From: Spirochaetaceae bacterium
GTDB lineage: Bacteria; Spirochaetota; Spirochaetia; PWKH01
Reading direction: 5' to 3'
Assembly (NCBI GenBank): GCA_003557605.1
Contig: PWNW01000013.1
Location: 1 to 7,335 of the forward strand
DNA length: 7,335 bases
This document shows, one piece after another, positions 1 to 6,422 of the stretch. The notes under the pieces were generated by a model, which worked only from the letters and a program-made list of their open reading frames with translations, made no database searches and had not been told where the DNA came from. A program made the position numbers and the translations under genes. Positions within the stretch are counted from its first letter, which is position 1. Each line of letters opens with the position of its first letter.

Positions 1-262
1 AACCCCTGTGCGCTTCGGCAGTGCCAGTTCTCAGACAATTATCGGCTTTCAGATGGCTGCGGCATACACCGGATCAACCCTGCTGCCTCCCCTCTTCGGC
101 CTGTTAACCGGTTCAGCAGGCATGGTGTTCCTTCCCCTGTTCCTGCTGGCATATGCCCTGATCATGGTGATCCAGTTTCTGCGGATTCGCAATGTGCGTC
201 ATCAGGAAATTCCATCTCCCCGGTTCTCTCAACAGCAGTATCAAGAGGGCGGGGAATTGTGA
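1..262 (+). CDS. MFS transporter, C-terminal fragment (5' end outside window)
   Basis: This is the end of a major facilitator superfamily permease. The frame is open from the left edge (first full codons read T-P-V-R-F-G) and stops with TGA at 260-262. The GTG at position 8 is almost certainly internal, because the fragment begins in the middle of a transporter fold. Two hydrophobic helices are visible, roughly TIIGFQMAAAYTGSTLLPPL and the stretch GMVFLPLFLLAYALIMVIQF, consistent with helices 11 and 12. They are followed by a basic, hydrophilic cytoplasmic tail (RIRNVRHQE...). The 'RFG....IIGFQMA.AY.G....PPLFG' pattern resembles sugar/fucose-permease-like MFS proteins; that assignment comes from family memory, and the substrate cannot be read from this fragment. 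The gene converges on the amidase gene and their ends overlap by 22 bases. Confidence 0.85.
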   Translation, partial: TPVRFGSASSQTIIGFQMAAAYTGSTLLPPLFGLLTGSAGMVFLPLFLLAYALIMVIQFLRIRNVRHQEIPSPRFSQQQYQEGGEL

Positions 263-1599
263 CCTGTTGGAAAGGGGAAGCATCCCCTGACTTTGAGAAT
301 ATGTTCAATCCGGGATGCCAGGGAAAGCAGCTGTTCATCCTGACCGAATCCTCCAATGCACTGCACACCTAAAGGCAGATTCCTTGGGGAGAGGAAAGCA
401 GGAACAGTCACCGCCGGAACTCCTGCGTATGTCCAGGGAAGGTTCAGCAGAGGAGAGCCGGTATATGATATTCCCTCGGGTGCAGAAGACCCGGAACTGG
501 GTGCAAGAATGGCATCAGCTCCTCTGGCTGTCAGCAGCTGGTTCACCGCACTTCTGGTCTTCATCCTTCCGTTTCGTGCCTCCATGAGCTCCCGTTCACC
601 AACCTGATCTCCCAGCTCAATGAGTCTCCTGCTTGGTTCAGCGTAACGCGAGCTGTAGTGCTGAAACCATGGCGCATGCACATCCCGGAACTCCCGGGCT
701 ATCATGCGCTGATGGACTTCATTCAACATTTCAATATCATCAAAGAGTCCTGCTTCTTCAACAGCAAATCCCTCCCGGGCAAGTACGTCTGCAGTTTTTT
801 CCACTGCTTCCCGGGCTTCAGCTGAAGCCTGGGAAGTATAGGCATCCTTGAGAATGATGATCTTTGAGGTTCTGACCTCTTGGGGTAACTCGAATCGTGA
901 AGCATTCCAATGATCAAGCAGCACCTCAGATACCGCTGCTGCTGTACGGGTATCTGCGGCCAGGATTCCGACATGGTCTGCCGATATGGAAAACTGAATC
1001 ATCCCGTCTGCGGGAATTCTTCCGAAACTGGGCTTGAATCCGACAATCCCGCAGAATGATGCCGGTCTGATCACTGAGCCGACTGTCTGGGTCCCCAATG
1101 CAAAGGGAAAGTATCCGGCACTTACCCCGGCAGCTGAACCGCTGCTGGACCCCCCCGGGGTGCATTCAATGTTCCATGGATTTCGTGTGGGACCTGGATG
1201 CATGTATGCAAACTCCGTTGTGACAGTTTTCCCTGCGGCAACAGCACCTGCTCTCTTCAGCCGGGATACCGCCTGGGACTCAGGCCCGCAAAGCAGCTCA
1301 GGGGGAAGCGTTGACCCTCCATAAGTCTCAAACCCGTCAGCATGAAAGATGTCTTTTATCCCGAAGGGGACTCCAAAGAGTTTCGGTCTTCTCCTGGTAT
1401 CCTGGTACTGATGCAGAAGGACCCCCAGTTCCTCCAGAACCCGGCTTCTACGTCCCGGCTCGGGAAGCATCGCCTGAATAGTCGGCTCAAGCTGCTCAAT
1501 TCTGTCAAGCAGGCTCTTCAGCGCACCTTCATGGGTGATACTGATTTCTGAAGAGGTCTCTGCTTGAAAAAAGGATATGCTGACAGGTGAATGATGCAT
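241..1599 (-). CDS. Amidase signature family hydrolase
   Basis: A complete 452-residue amidase-signature enzyme, predicted cytoplasmic, hydrolysing a carboxamide to the acid and ammonia or amine. The Ser-cisSer-Lys triad is visible: Lys82 in GVPFGIKD, cis-Ser151 in TPGGSSSGSAAG, and nucleophile Ser175 in GTQTVGSVIRPASFCG. The 24-residue spacing between the serines matches well-studied members such as FAAH and GatA. GatA is unlikely: gatB and gatC are absent, and the GTQT.GSVIRPA.FCG form is typical of stand-alone amidases and allophanate-hydrolase-like proteins. The residue before the nucleophile's glycine is Val173, where Gly is usual. The start is well supported by AGGAG (minus strand) 7 bases before the ATG at 1599. 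The gene lies downstream of the SSS permease on the same strand, with a 128-base gap that contains its own promoter-like and operator-like elements. The substrate is unknown. Confidence 0.94.
   Translation of the reverse strand: MHHSPVSISFFQAETSSEISITHEGALKSLLDRIEQLEPTIQAMLPEPGRRSRVLEELGVLLHQYQDTRRRPKLFGVPFGIKDIFHADGFETYGGSTLPPELLCGPESQAVSRLKRAGAVAAGKTVTTEFAYMHPGPTRNPWNIECTPGGSSSGSAAGVSAGYFPFALGTQTVGSVIRPASFCGIVGFKPSFGRIPADGMIQFSISADHVGILAADTRTAAAVSEVLLDHWNASRFELPQEVRTSKIIILKDAYTSQASAEAREAVEKTADVLAREGFAVEEAGLFDDIEMLNEVHQRMIAREFRDVHAPWFQHYSSRYAEPSRRLIELGDQVGERELMEARNGRMKTRSAVNQLLTARGADAILAPSSGSSAPEGISYTGSPLLNLPWTYAGVPAVTVPAFLSPRNLPLGVQCIGGFGQDEQLLSLASRIEHILKVRGCFPFPTGHNSPPS
273..288 (+). terminator. 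Hairpin just after the MFS stop, possible weak terminator
   Basis: AGGGGA (273-278) and TCCCCT (283-288) form a perfect 6-bp stem with a 4-base AGCA loop, starting 11 bases after the MFS stop codon. The downstream bases (GACTTTGAG) have no real T tract, so a classical intrinsic terminator is doubtful. The hairpin also lies inside the last codons of the convergent amidase gene, so it may be incidental. Confidence 0.25.
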
Positions 1600-1655
1600 G
1601 CAAAGGCTCCTAAGTGAATAGTTCTGGATCCTGGGACAACATCTGTCCGCTGGAA

Positions 1656-1685
1656 CCCTGCTCCAATAGTACTATCGGTACAGGG
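1656..1685. promoter_or_regulatory. 30-base interrupted dyad, candidate operator for the amidase
   Basis: The sequence is symmetric about 1670.5. CCCTG (1656-1660) pairs with CAGGG (1681-1685), CC (1663-1664) with GG (1677-1678), and the core ATAGTACTAT (1666-1675) is a perfect palindrome. Twelve of 15 position pairs are complementary. No T tract follows on either strand, so it is not a typical terminator. It overlaps the spacer and -10 region behind a perfect -35 hexamer, the usual place for a repressor site. The binding protein is not identifiable from this window. Confidence 0.5.
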
Positions 1686-1696
1686 CATGGTGTCAA
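1666..1696 (-). promoter_or_regulatory. Candidate sigma-70 promoter for the amidase gene
   Basis: On the minus strand TTGACA (1696-1691) is a perfect -35 hexamer. The -10 is less clear: TAGTAC (1674-1669, 16-base spacer) or TACTAT (1671-1666, 19-base spacer). Both lie inside the palindromic core of the dyad. A transcript from here would have a leader of roughly 60-70 bases before the amidase ATG. The weak -10 suggests an activated or tightly controlled promoter, or that the -35 match is by chance. Confidence 0.4.
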
Positions 1697-1727
1697 CTTC
1701 AGCTGCGAGGTATTCCAGTACGTATAA

Positions 1728-3119
1728 TCAATCTTGAATCTCTCCGTTGGGGTGTCCCTTCAAGTACCCGATGGTCAGAAGCATCAGACTTGCTGCAAGC
1801 CCAAGGTACAATCCATTTAATGTAAAGGGAAGAATGTATCCCAAGATCACAATAAGCGGGCTCACGATGATTGCCGCAGTGCCGTAGGAAGGTGAAATTC
1901 TCTGCTTCATGAAAATTGCTGTAAGCAGGGGAAAGCATACTGTTGATCCCCTGATGCCCAGTGCTAAATATCCCCAGTTGAGTATCAGCACTTCTCCCCG
2001 GGCAATAAGTCCCACAGCAAGAGCCGCCAAGGTAACAGCAACAATACACACTCTGTACATCATCAGGGAGGTTTTCTCACTGGTGGAAGGACGTAAGCGC
2101 AGGAAGATGTCCCGGTTGAGTATGGTGCTGACCCCAAGAGTAAGTCCTGCACCGGAGGCGATGGTCACCAGAAGCAGGGTGAACAGCAGAACTCCGGAAA
2201 AGAACGGAGGGATGTAATGAAGTATGAACATCGGCAGCGCCTGGGCAGGGTTCATCTCGGGAAAATGCATCCTCATATGAAGACCAACCATGATGCCTCC
2301 CAGTCCGATCAGAGGGGCCAGCAGGGAGCTTACAAGGGCGCCTGTCCTGGCTGCCTCAAAACTCCGGGCGGAAAAGACTGCCTGAAAATAGATCTGGCTG
2401 GTAAGAATCCCCACCAGCAGGGAGAACCCGGAGGCTAAATCGGTATTCACTCCCCTGCCGAAGAGGCTGAACCATGGGTATGAAGGAAAGAAGGCTGTGT
2501 ACCCCCTGATACCCCCTGAGACTGCGATTGCTGCGGCACCGAGGACAATCATGGCTGAGAAAGTCAAAACTGTCTTCATAATCCCAATGAGTCCAGTTCC
2601 CCATACCCCGCCGAAAAAGACATAGAGGGTTATCAGGAGGGCAGTGACTGTTGCTGCAATACGGAATTCAAGGGAAAACATAGATGAAAGCAGAACGGTG
2701 GATGCGAAAAACTGGGGTACCACGTTAATGAAGGTACCAACGGAGATGAATGCAGTTGCTGTAATTCCTGCTGTCCTGCCGTAGCTGGAAGAAATAAGCC
2801 GGGGAATGGTTTCCAGCTTAGAGTCTCTCAAAGGCTTAATGAGAAACAGGGCAATCAGCAGGCAGCCTATCCCTGATCCAAGGGTGAACCACCAGGCTGA
2901 AAAACCAAAAAGAAAGGCCATTTGAGCGGTGCCTATGGTGGAGGACCCTCCCACCATGGTTCCCAGGATTGTTCCCATCACCATAAAGGGGCCGGAACGG
3001 TAGCTGCTGACAGAGAAATCCTTGGAATTTTTCACCTGTTTTCCGGAATACACCCCTACCATACATACTAAAGCAAAGGTGATGACAATTCCGACCAGAT
3101 GCAGACTCGTAAGCCCCAT
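1728..3119 (-). CDS. Sodium:solute symporter (SSS) family permease
   Basis: A polytopic inner-membrane permease of the SSS family (PutP/PanF type), which couples Na+ entry to solute uptake. About 13 hydrophobic helices run through the protein. In numbering from the ATG at 3152, family motifs include GTMVGGSSTIGTAQMAF followed by FGFSAWWFTLG (about 64-92), in the region of the early helices that helps form the Na+/substrate site, and AGLTLGVSTILNRDIF (335-350), containing the conserved Ser/Thr pair of the second Na+ site. I prefer the ATG at 3119 (463 residues). Helix 1 follows it directly (MGLTSLHLVGIVITF...), and AAGGG lies about 10 bases upstream. The in-frame ATG at 3152 would add 11 residues but has no Shine-Dalgarno sequence. 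The substrate is not readable; the amidase next downstream suggests an amide-bearing solute by inference. The protein ends in a short polar tail. Confidence 0.92.
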   Translation of the reverse strand: MGLTSLHLVGIVITFALVCMVGVYSGKQVKNSKDFSVSSYRSGPFMVMGTILGTMVGGSSTIGTAQMAFLFGFSAWWFTLGSGIGCLLIALFLIKPLRDSKLETIPRLISSSYGRTAGITATAFISVGTFINVVPQFFASTVLLSSMFSLEFRIAATVTALLITLYVFFGGVWGTGLIGIMKTVLTFSAMIVLGAAAIAVSGGIRGYTAFFPSYPWFSLFGRGVNTDLASGFSLLVGILTSQIYFQAVFSARSFEAARTGALVSSLLAPLIGLGGIMVGLHMRMHFPEMNPAQALPMFILHYIPPFFSGVLLFTLLLVTIASGAGLTLGVSTILNRDIFLRLRPSTSEKTSLMMYRVCIVAVTLAALAVGLIARGEVLILNWGYLALGIRGSTVCFPLLTAIFMKQRISPSYGTAAIIVSPLIVILGYILPFTLNGLYLGLAASLMLLTIGYLKGHPNGEIQD

Positions 3120-3185
3120 GTACAAACAACCCTTTATCTGCCTGGTTTCCATAAAAGAGGCAGTATAAACTCAATGTTATATTTA

Positions 3186-3208
3186 GTTCGCTTACAAAAG
3201 AAACGAAC
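3186..3208. promoter_or_regulatory. Short hairpin/dyad upstream of the SSS permease
   Basis: GTTCGCTT (3186-3193) pairs with AAACGAAC (3201-3208), with one mismatch in eight pairs and a 7-base loop. On the minus strand it is followed by TAAATATAAC and then TATACT (3167-3162), both -10-like hexamers for the permease gene. It has no T tract downstream. It could be an operator or an incidental AT-rich hairpin. Confidence 0.25.
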
Positions 3209-3209
3209 A

Positions 3210-3256
3210 TCCGATATGCTACAATACCGCAACATCAAGGAAACAGCAATATCGGA
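3210..3256. repeat. Inverted pair of TCCGATAT half-sites upstream of the SSS permease
   Basis: TCCGATAT at 3210-3217 has its exact reverse complement ATATCGGA at 3249-3256, with centres 39 bases apart. The hexamer CCGATA/TATCGG is also one arm of the dyad in front of the amidase (TATCGG at 1673-1678, with CCAATA at 1663-1668 opposite). This may mark two sites for one regulator, or a loose stem with a 31-base loop. Confidence 0.3.
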
Positions 3257-3320
3257 ATTACTAAGCTGCTTCACCTGTAACTCTTGCGCAGTGTTCTCTA
3301 TCTGAAGGGGATGAGCACTT

Positions 3321-3364
3321 GCCGGGAAACTTCAAAAAGGTTCATTAATACTGGGCTTCCCGGC
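3321..3364 (-). terminator. GC-rich inverted repeat spanning the end of the alpha/beta hydrolase gene
   Basis: GCCGGGAA (3321-3328) and TTCCCGGC (3357-3364) are perfect 8-base inverted arms with a 28-base loop that contains the hydrolase stop codon. No T tract follows the structure on the minus strand; the only T run is inside the loop. It could stabilise the mRNA 3' end or act as a Rho-independent terminator of poor quality. The function is uncertain. Confidence 0.25.
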
Positions 3365-4159
3365 GGCCTGCAGCTGTTCAAAAAACGTTCCAAGCAGACG
3401 GCTGCATTCCTCCGGATTATCCTGGTTCGCCACATGTCCGGCTCCAGAAATAACTGCATAGGTACTGTCAGGGACTGATGCATGCCATTGTCTTGCCAAC
3501 CGTATGTTCAAAGATATTTCCTTCTCTCCATGGGCGATGAGCAGCGGCTGGGTAACGGGAGCTTCGATGCCAGTTAAAATCTCTGAGAGCATTGCGCTAT
3601 GAAGCTGTGCAATATGCTTCTTCCCCGCCCTCTTCGATAATTCAGCAAGATACTGCAGGGTTTCAGGTGAAGAAGCTTTTCCTCTGTTGTTGAGGGCAAT
3701 GAAGGTCTTTTCCGGAAGCATCATCAGCATCGCCATAGACGCTGAAACCGCCGCAGGCAGAAGGAATTTCACCGCCCTGCTGAAGCGGCGGTGAAGGGGG
3801 ATGCTTCCGATTACGGCAACTGCAGAAACCCTGTCCGGGTAATGATGCGCAGCATACTGTGAGATATGTCCTCCCAAGGACACACCGATAAGTATTGCCT
3901 CATCAGCATGGATTTCGTCCAGCAGGCCGATAAGGCATGCTGCTGCAGCTGAAAAGCTGAAGCTGTGAGCTTCAGAACATGATGCTCCATGACCGGGCAT
4001 ATCCCAAAGGAGGATCCTATAGGCGCCTGAAAAAGCTTCTATCAGGGGGATGAAGGTCCGATGGTCCATAATGACGCCATGGGTGAAGACGAGCACCGGA
4101 GCATTCTCGGGACCGTGGACCTCATAATAGATATCACCTGCACTGCTTGTAAAAATCAT
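3332..4159 (-). CDS. Alpha/beta hydrolase fold protein
   Basis: A complete 275-residue alpha/beta hydrolase, predicted cytoplasmic because no signal peptide is visible. Family landmarks appear in order: oxyanion-hole strand end VFTHG (24-28), LLWDMPGHGAS (50-60), nucleophile elbow GVSLGG with Ser94, a helical lid of about 120-190, and GAGH with catalytic His242. The usual acidic residue motif G..D is replaced by HGEKE, so the acid is probably Glu214, an uncommon but tolerated substitution. The start is firmly set by AGGAGG five bases before the ATG. Members include esterases, C-C bond hydrolases, thioesterases and lactonases; nothing here selects one. The gap to recD2 upstream is 92 bases and holds a promoter-like element. 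The gap to the permease downstream is 179 bases, so it is probably a separate transcription unit. Confidence 0.92.
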   Translation of the reverse strand: MIFTSSAGDIYYEVHGPENAPVLVFTHGVIMDHRTFIPLIEAFSGAYRILLWDMPGHGASCSEAHSFSFSAAAACLIGLLDEIHADEAILIGVSLGGHISQYAAHHYPDRVSAVAVIGSIPLHRRFSRAVKFLLPAAVSASMAMLMMLPEKTFIALNNRGKASSPETLQYLAELSKRAGKKHIAQLHSAMLSEILTGIEAPVTQPLLIAHGEKEISLNIRLARQWHASVPDSTYAVISGAGHVANQDNPEECSRLLGTFFEQLQAAGKPSINEPF

Positions 4160-4171
4160 CTTCTCCTCCTG
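4160..4171 (-). promoter_or_regulatory. Strong Shine-Dalgarno site of the alpha/beta hydrolase
   Basis: Minus-strand AGGAGGAGAAG immediately precedes the ATG at 4159. The AGGAGG core is five bases from the start codon, much stronger than the site in front of recD2, and it fixes the start. Confidence 0.75.
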
Positions 4172-4192
4172 TTCTCCGGACCCATGAATATT

Positions 4193-4201
4193 ATCATATC
4201 A
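4193..4201 (-). promoter_or_regulatory. Extended -10 promoter element for the alpha/beta hydrolase
   Basis: On the minus strand TGATATGAT matches an extended -10 (TGn followed by TATGAT, five of six to TATAAT). It would give a leader of about 25-30 bases before the ATG. No good -35 hexamer is at the right distance, which is common for extended -10 promoters. Confidence 0.35.
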
Positions 4202-4251
4202 GCAACTCCTGAACAATGGAACTGAGACGGTCAGATACGAAGAAGCATCCC

Positions 4252-6399
4252 TCATGAGGTGTTGCTGGAGGCTTCCTTCAGTCTCATGCTCAGTCTGGTG
4301 CAGCGGTCAATTGCCTTCCGGTTCCTGACCGCATACCCGAGGGCCTTTTTCTCTCCTATCAGCACGAGGACCTTCTTGGCCCGGGTTACTGCAGTATACA
4401 GCAGATTCCGCTGGAGCATCACGTAATGGGCCATCATAAAGGGCAGGACCACAATGGGGTACTCCGATCCCTGGGATTTATGGATGGTGACTGCATAGGC
4501 AAGCATAACTTCGTCTAAGTCTGACCTGTCATAGAGGACCCTGCGGCCGTCGAAGGTGATTGTCAGTTCCTGATCTTCAATATTGACATCCGTGATGGTG
4601 CCGATGTCGCCGTTGAAGACCTCCTTATCATAGTCATTCCTGATCTGCATCACCTTGTCATAAAGCTTGTACATTATGCCTGCTCGGCTGATGCTCGGTT
4701 TGTACGATGATTCTGAAGAGGGGTTTAACCGCTCCTGAAGCATCCTGTTCAAGTTAGCAGTCCCGACAGCACCGTGCTGCATAGGGGTGAGCACCTGGAT
4801 GTCCCGTATCGGGTCAGCTCGGTAGTACCCGGGAAGCCGTGCAGCCGCCAGGTCCAGGACTTTCTCCAAGGCATCCTCAGGTGTACTGCTTTCAATATAG
4901 AAGAAATCGGAGCCCTTTCCGTTGGAAATGTCTATGTGCCTGCCCTGGTTGATGCAGTGGGCGTTCATAATAATTCGGCTGCCTTGGGCCTGCCGAAAGA
5001 TTCGCTCCAGCCTCACCACTGGAACAACCCCTGAAGATATGATGTCATTGAGCACATTCCCGGCACCCACTGAAGGCAGCTGGTCTGTATCACCCACCAT
5101 GACAATCCGCATGCCATCAGGCACCGCCTTCAGCAGATTATGCATCAGGATGATGTCGATCATCGAGCATTCATCAATAATCAGGACGTCCCCCTGGAGA
5201 GGGTTTTCAGAGTTTCTCTGCCAGCCGTGCGGAGGTTTGTATTCAAGGAGCCGATGTATGGTTTTAGCCTCTATTCCGGAAGCTTCGGACATCCTCTTTG
5301 CCGCCCTCCCTGTAGGGGCTGCGCACAGCACCTGCAGACCCAAGCTCTGACAGGCCTGGATGATGCCGAGGGTAGTTGTCGTCTTTCCGGTTCCAGGCCC
5401 GCCGGTGATCACCATGAACGAGCTGTTCATGGCTGTCCTGATTGCTTCAATTTGGACTTCATCATAGTTGATGCCCTTGGGCTTCCTGCCGTTCAGTTCT
5501 TTATTCCCCCTCTTTCCCGCTGCTCTGACCAGGGTCAGAATCTTCTCGGCTGTGCCTTTCTCGGATAAATAATACAGCGGGAGATAGACGGCCTTATCTT
5601 CAGCAGTCACATCCCCGCACCGTGCCATATCATCCAAGACGGGGAAGAGCTTCTCGGCAGTTGTTTCAAGTATTTCTGAAGCGCTCCTGCAGAGCTCATC
5701 AGAGCAGGCGAAGCAGTGTCCATCTTCTGAAAACTTCTGAAGGGCATACAGCAGGCCTGAACGCAGCCTGACAGCTGCATCCTTCGCAACACCCAGCTTC
5801 TCTGCAATGGTATCTGCAGTCTTGAACCCAATTCCCCAAATATCATCGGCGATCTTGTGAGGATTATTTTTTACTATGCTGATGCTTTCTGTTCCGTAGG
5901 TCTTGAAGATGCTCGTCGCATGGCTGGTGCTGACCCCATAGCTTTGCAGAAAGATCATAATATTCTTTATTGCTTTCTGCTCCTGCCAGCTCTTTTTCAC
6001 ACAGGAAACCCGGTATTCTCCAATACCGCTGACCTCAAGAAGCCTGTCCGGTTCGTGCTCGATGACATCAAGGGTCTTCTCTTTGAAAACACCTACGATC
6101 CTTTCAGCAAAGACTGGGCCTATACCCTTAATCAAACCTGAACCCAGATACTTTTCAATGCCGTAGATCGTCCGGGGGAGAATTTCTTTGTAGGAATGAA
6201 CGGAAAACTGCCGGCCGTATTTAACCTCATGTTTCCAGACACCCTGCAGATGAAGCACAGTGCCGACACACACTGACGGCATCAGGCCGACAACGCTTAC
6301 CAGTTCACGATGTCCCTTAGCCTTGCATTTAATGACTGTGTATCCGTTTTCTGTGTTTTGGAAGGTGATGCGCTCTACAATGCAACGAAGTTCATCCAT
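4252..6399 (-). CDS. recD2: ATP-dependent RecD2-type DNA helicase (SF1B, 5'-3')
   Basis: A complete 715-residue helicase of the RecD2/YrrC family. These act without RecBC as 5'-3' helicases in DNA repair and replication-fork maintenance. An N-terminal OB-like region (1-75) is followed by helix-hairpin-helix repeats (KGIGPVFAERIV 91-102, VSGIGEYRV 123-131, WGIGFKTAD 188-196). The motor then has Walker A GGPGTGKTT with Lys339, motif Ia APTGRAAKR (361-369), Walker B IIDECSMID with Asp409-Glu410, and motif III VGDTDQLPSVGAG (435-447). It continues with LERIFRQ (464-470), an SH3-like insert (about 575-625), HKSQGSEYP (640-648) and YTAVTRAK (668-675). All catalytic motifs look intact, and the length is normal for RecD2. 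The N-terminus VERITFQNTENGYTV fits the family start although the Shine-Dalgarno site is poor. No RecB or RecC gene is in the window, which supports RecD2 rather than RecD. Confidence 0.97.
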   Translation of the reverse strand: MDELRCIVERITFQNTENGYTVIKCKAKGHRELVSVVGLMPSVCVGTVLHLQGVWKHEVKYGRQFSVHSYKEILPRTIYGIEKYLGSGLIKGIGPVFAERIVGVFKEKTLDVIEHEPDRLLEVSGIGEYRVSCVKKSWQEQKAIKNIMIFLQSYGVSTSHATSIFKTYGTESISIVKNNPHKIADDIWGIGFKTADTIAEKLGVAKDAAVRLRSGLLYALQKFSEDGHCFACSDELCRSASEILETTAEKLFPVLDDMARCGDVTAEDKAVYLPLYYLSEKGTAEKILTLVRAAGKRGNKELNGRKPKGINYDEVQIEAIRTAMNSSFMVITGGPGTGKTTTTLGIIQACQSLGLQVLCAAPTGRAAKRMSEASGIEAKTIHRLLEYKPPHGWQRNSENPLQGDVLIIDECSMIDIILMHNLLKAVPDGMRIVMVGDTDQLPSVGAGNVLNDIISSGVVPVVRLERIFRQAQGSRIIMNAHCINQGRHIDISNGKGSDFFYIESSTPEDALEKVLDLAAARLPGYYRADPIRDIQVLTPMQHGAVGTANLNRMLQERLNPSSESSYKPSISRAGIMYKLYDKVMQIRNDYDKEVFNGDIGTITDVNIEDQELTITFDGRRVLYDRSDLDEVMLAYAVTIHKSQGSEYPIVVLPFMMAHYVMLQRNLLYTAVTRAKKVLVLIGEKKALGYAVRNRKAIDRCTRLSMRLKEASSNTS

Positions 6400-6422
6400 G
6401 ATGTAATGAATTTCTCATGTTT

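Noticed and set aside
1034..1324. + strand 96-codon open frame opposite the amidase active-site region
   Set aside because: It is a mirror of the conserved Gly/Ser-rich amidase signature; no independent support.
1723..1728. Perfect TATAAT on the + strand at the end of the permease gene
   Set aside because: There is no -35 match at a suitable distance, and nothing downstream on the + strand is a credible gene; all is antisense to the amidase.
2935..2957. 7-bp inverted repeat in the permease gene (ATGGTGG/CCACCAT)
   Set aside because: It is explained by codons for the conserved TMVGGSS motif; there is no reason to see a regulatory element.
4250..4259. CCTCATGAGG palindrome over the recD2 stop codon
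   Set aside because: Only 10 bases with no loop and no T tract, so it is not a terminator; probably chance.
5412..5432. 8-bp inverted repeat with 5-base loop inside recD2 (CCATGAAC/GTTCATGG)
   Set aside because: It lies in well-conserved coding sequence just before Walker A, and short inverted repeats of this size are expected by chance in several kb.
4922..5568. Long + strand open frames (142 codons each) opposite recD2
   Set aside because: Shadow frames of a strongly conserved helicase gene; their translations have no recognisable domain and no ribosome binding site.
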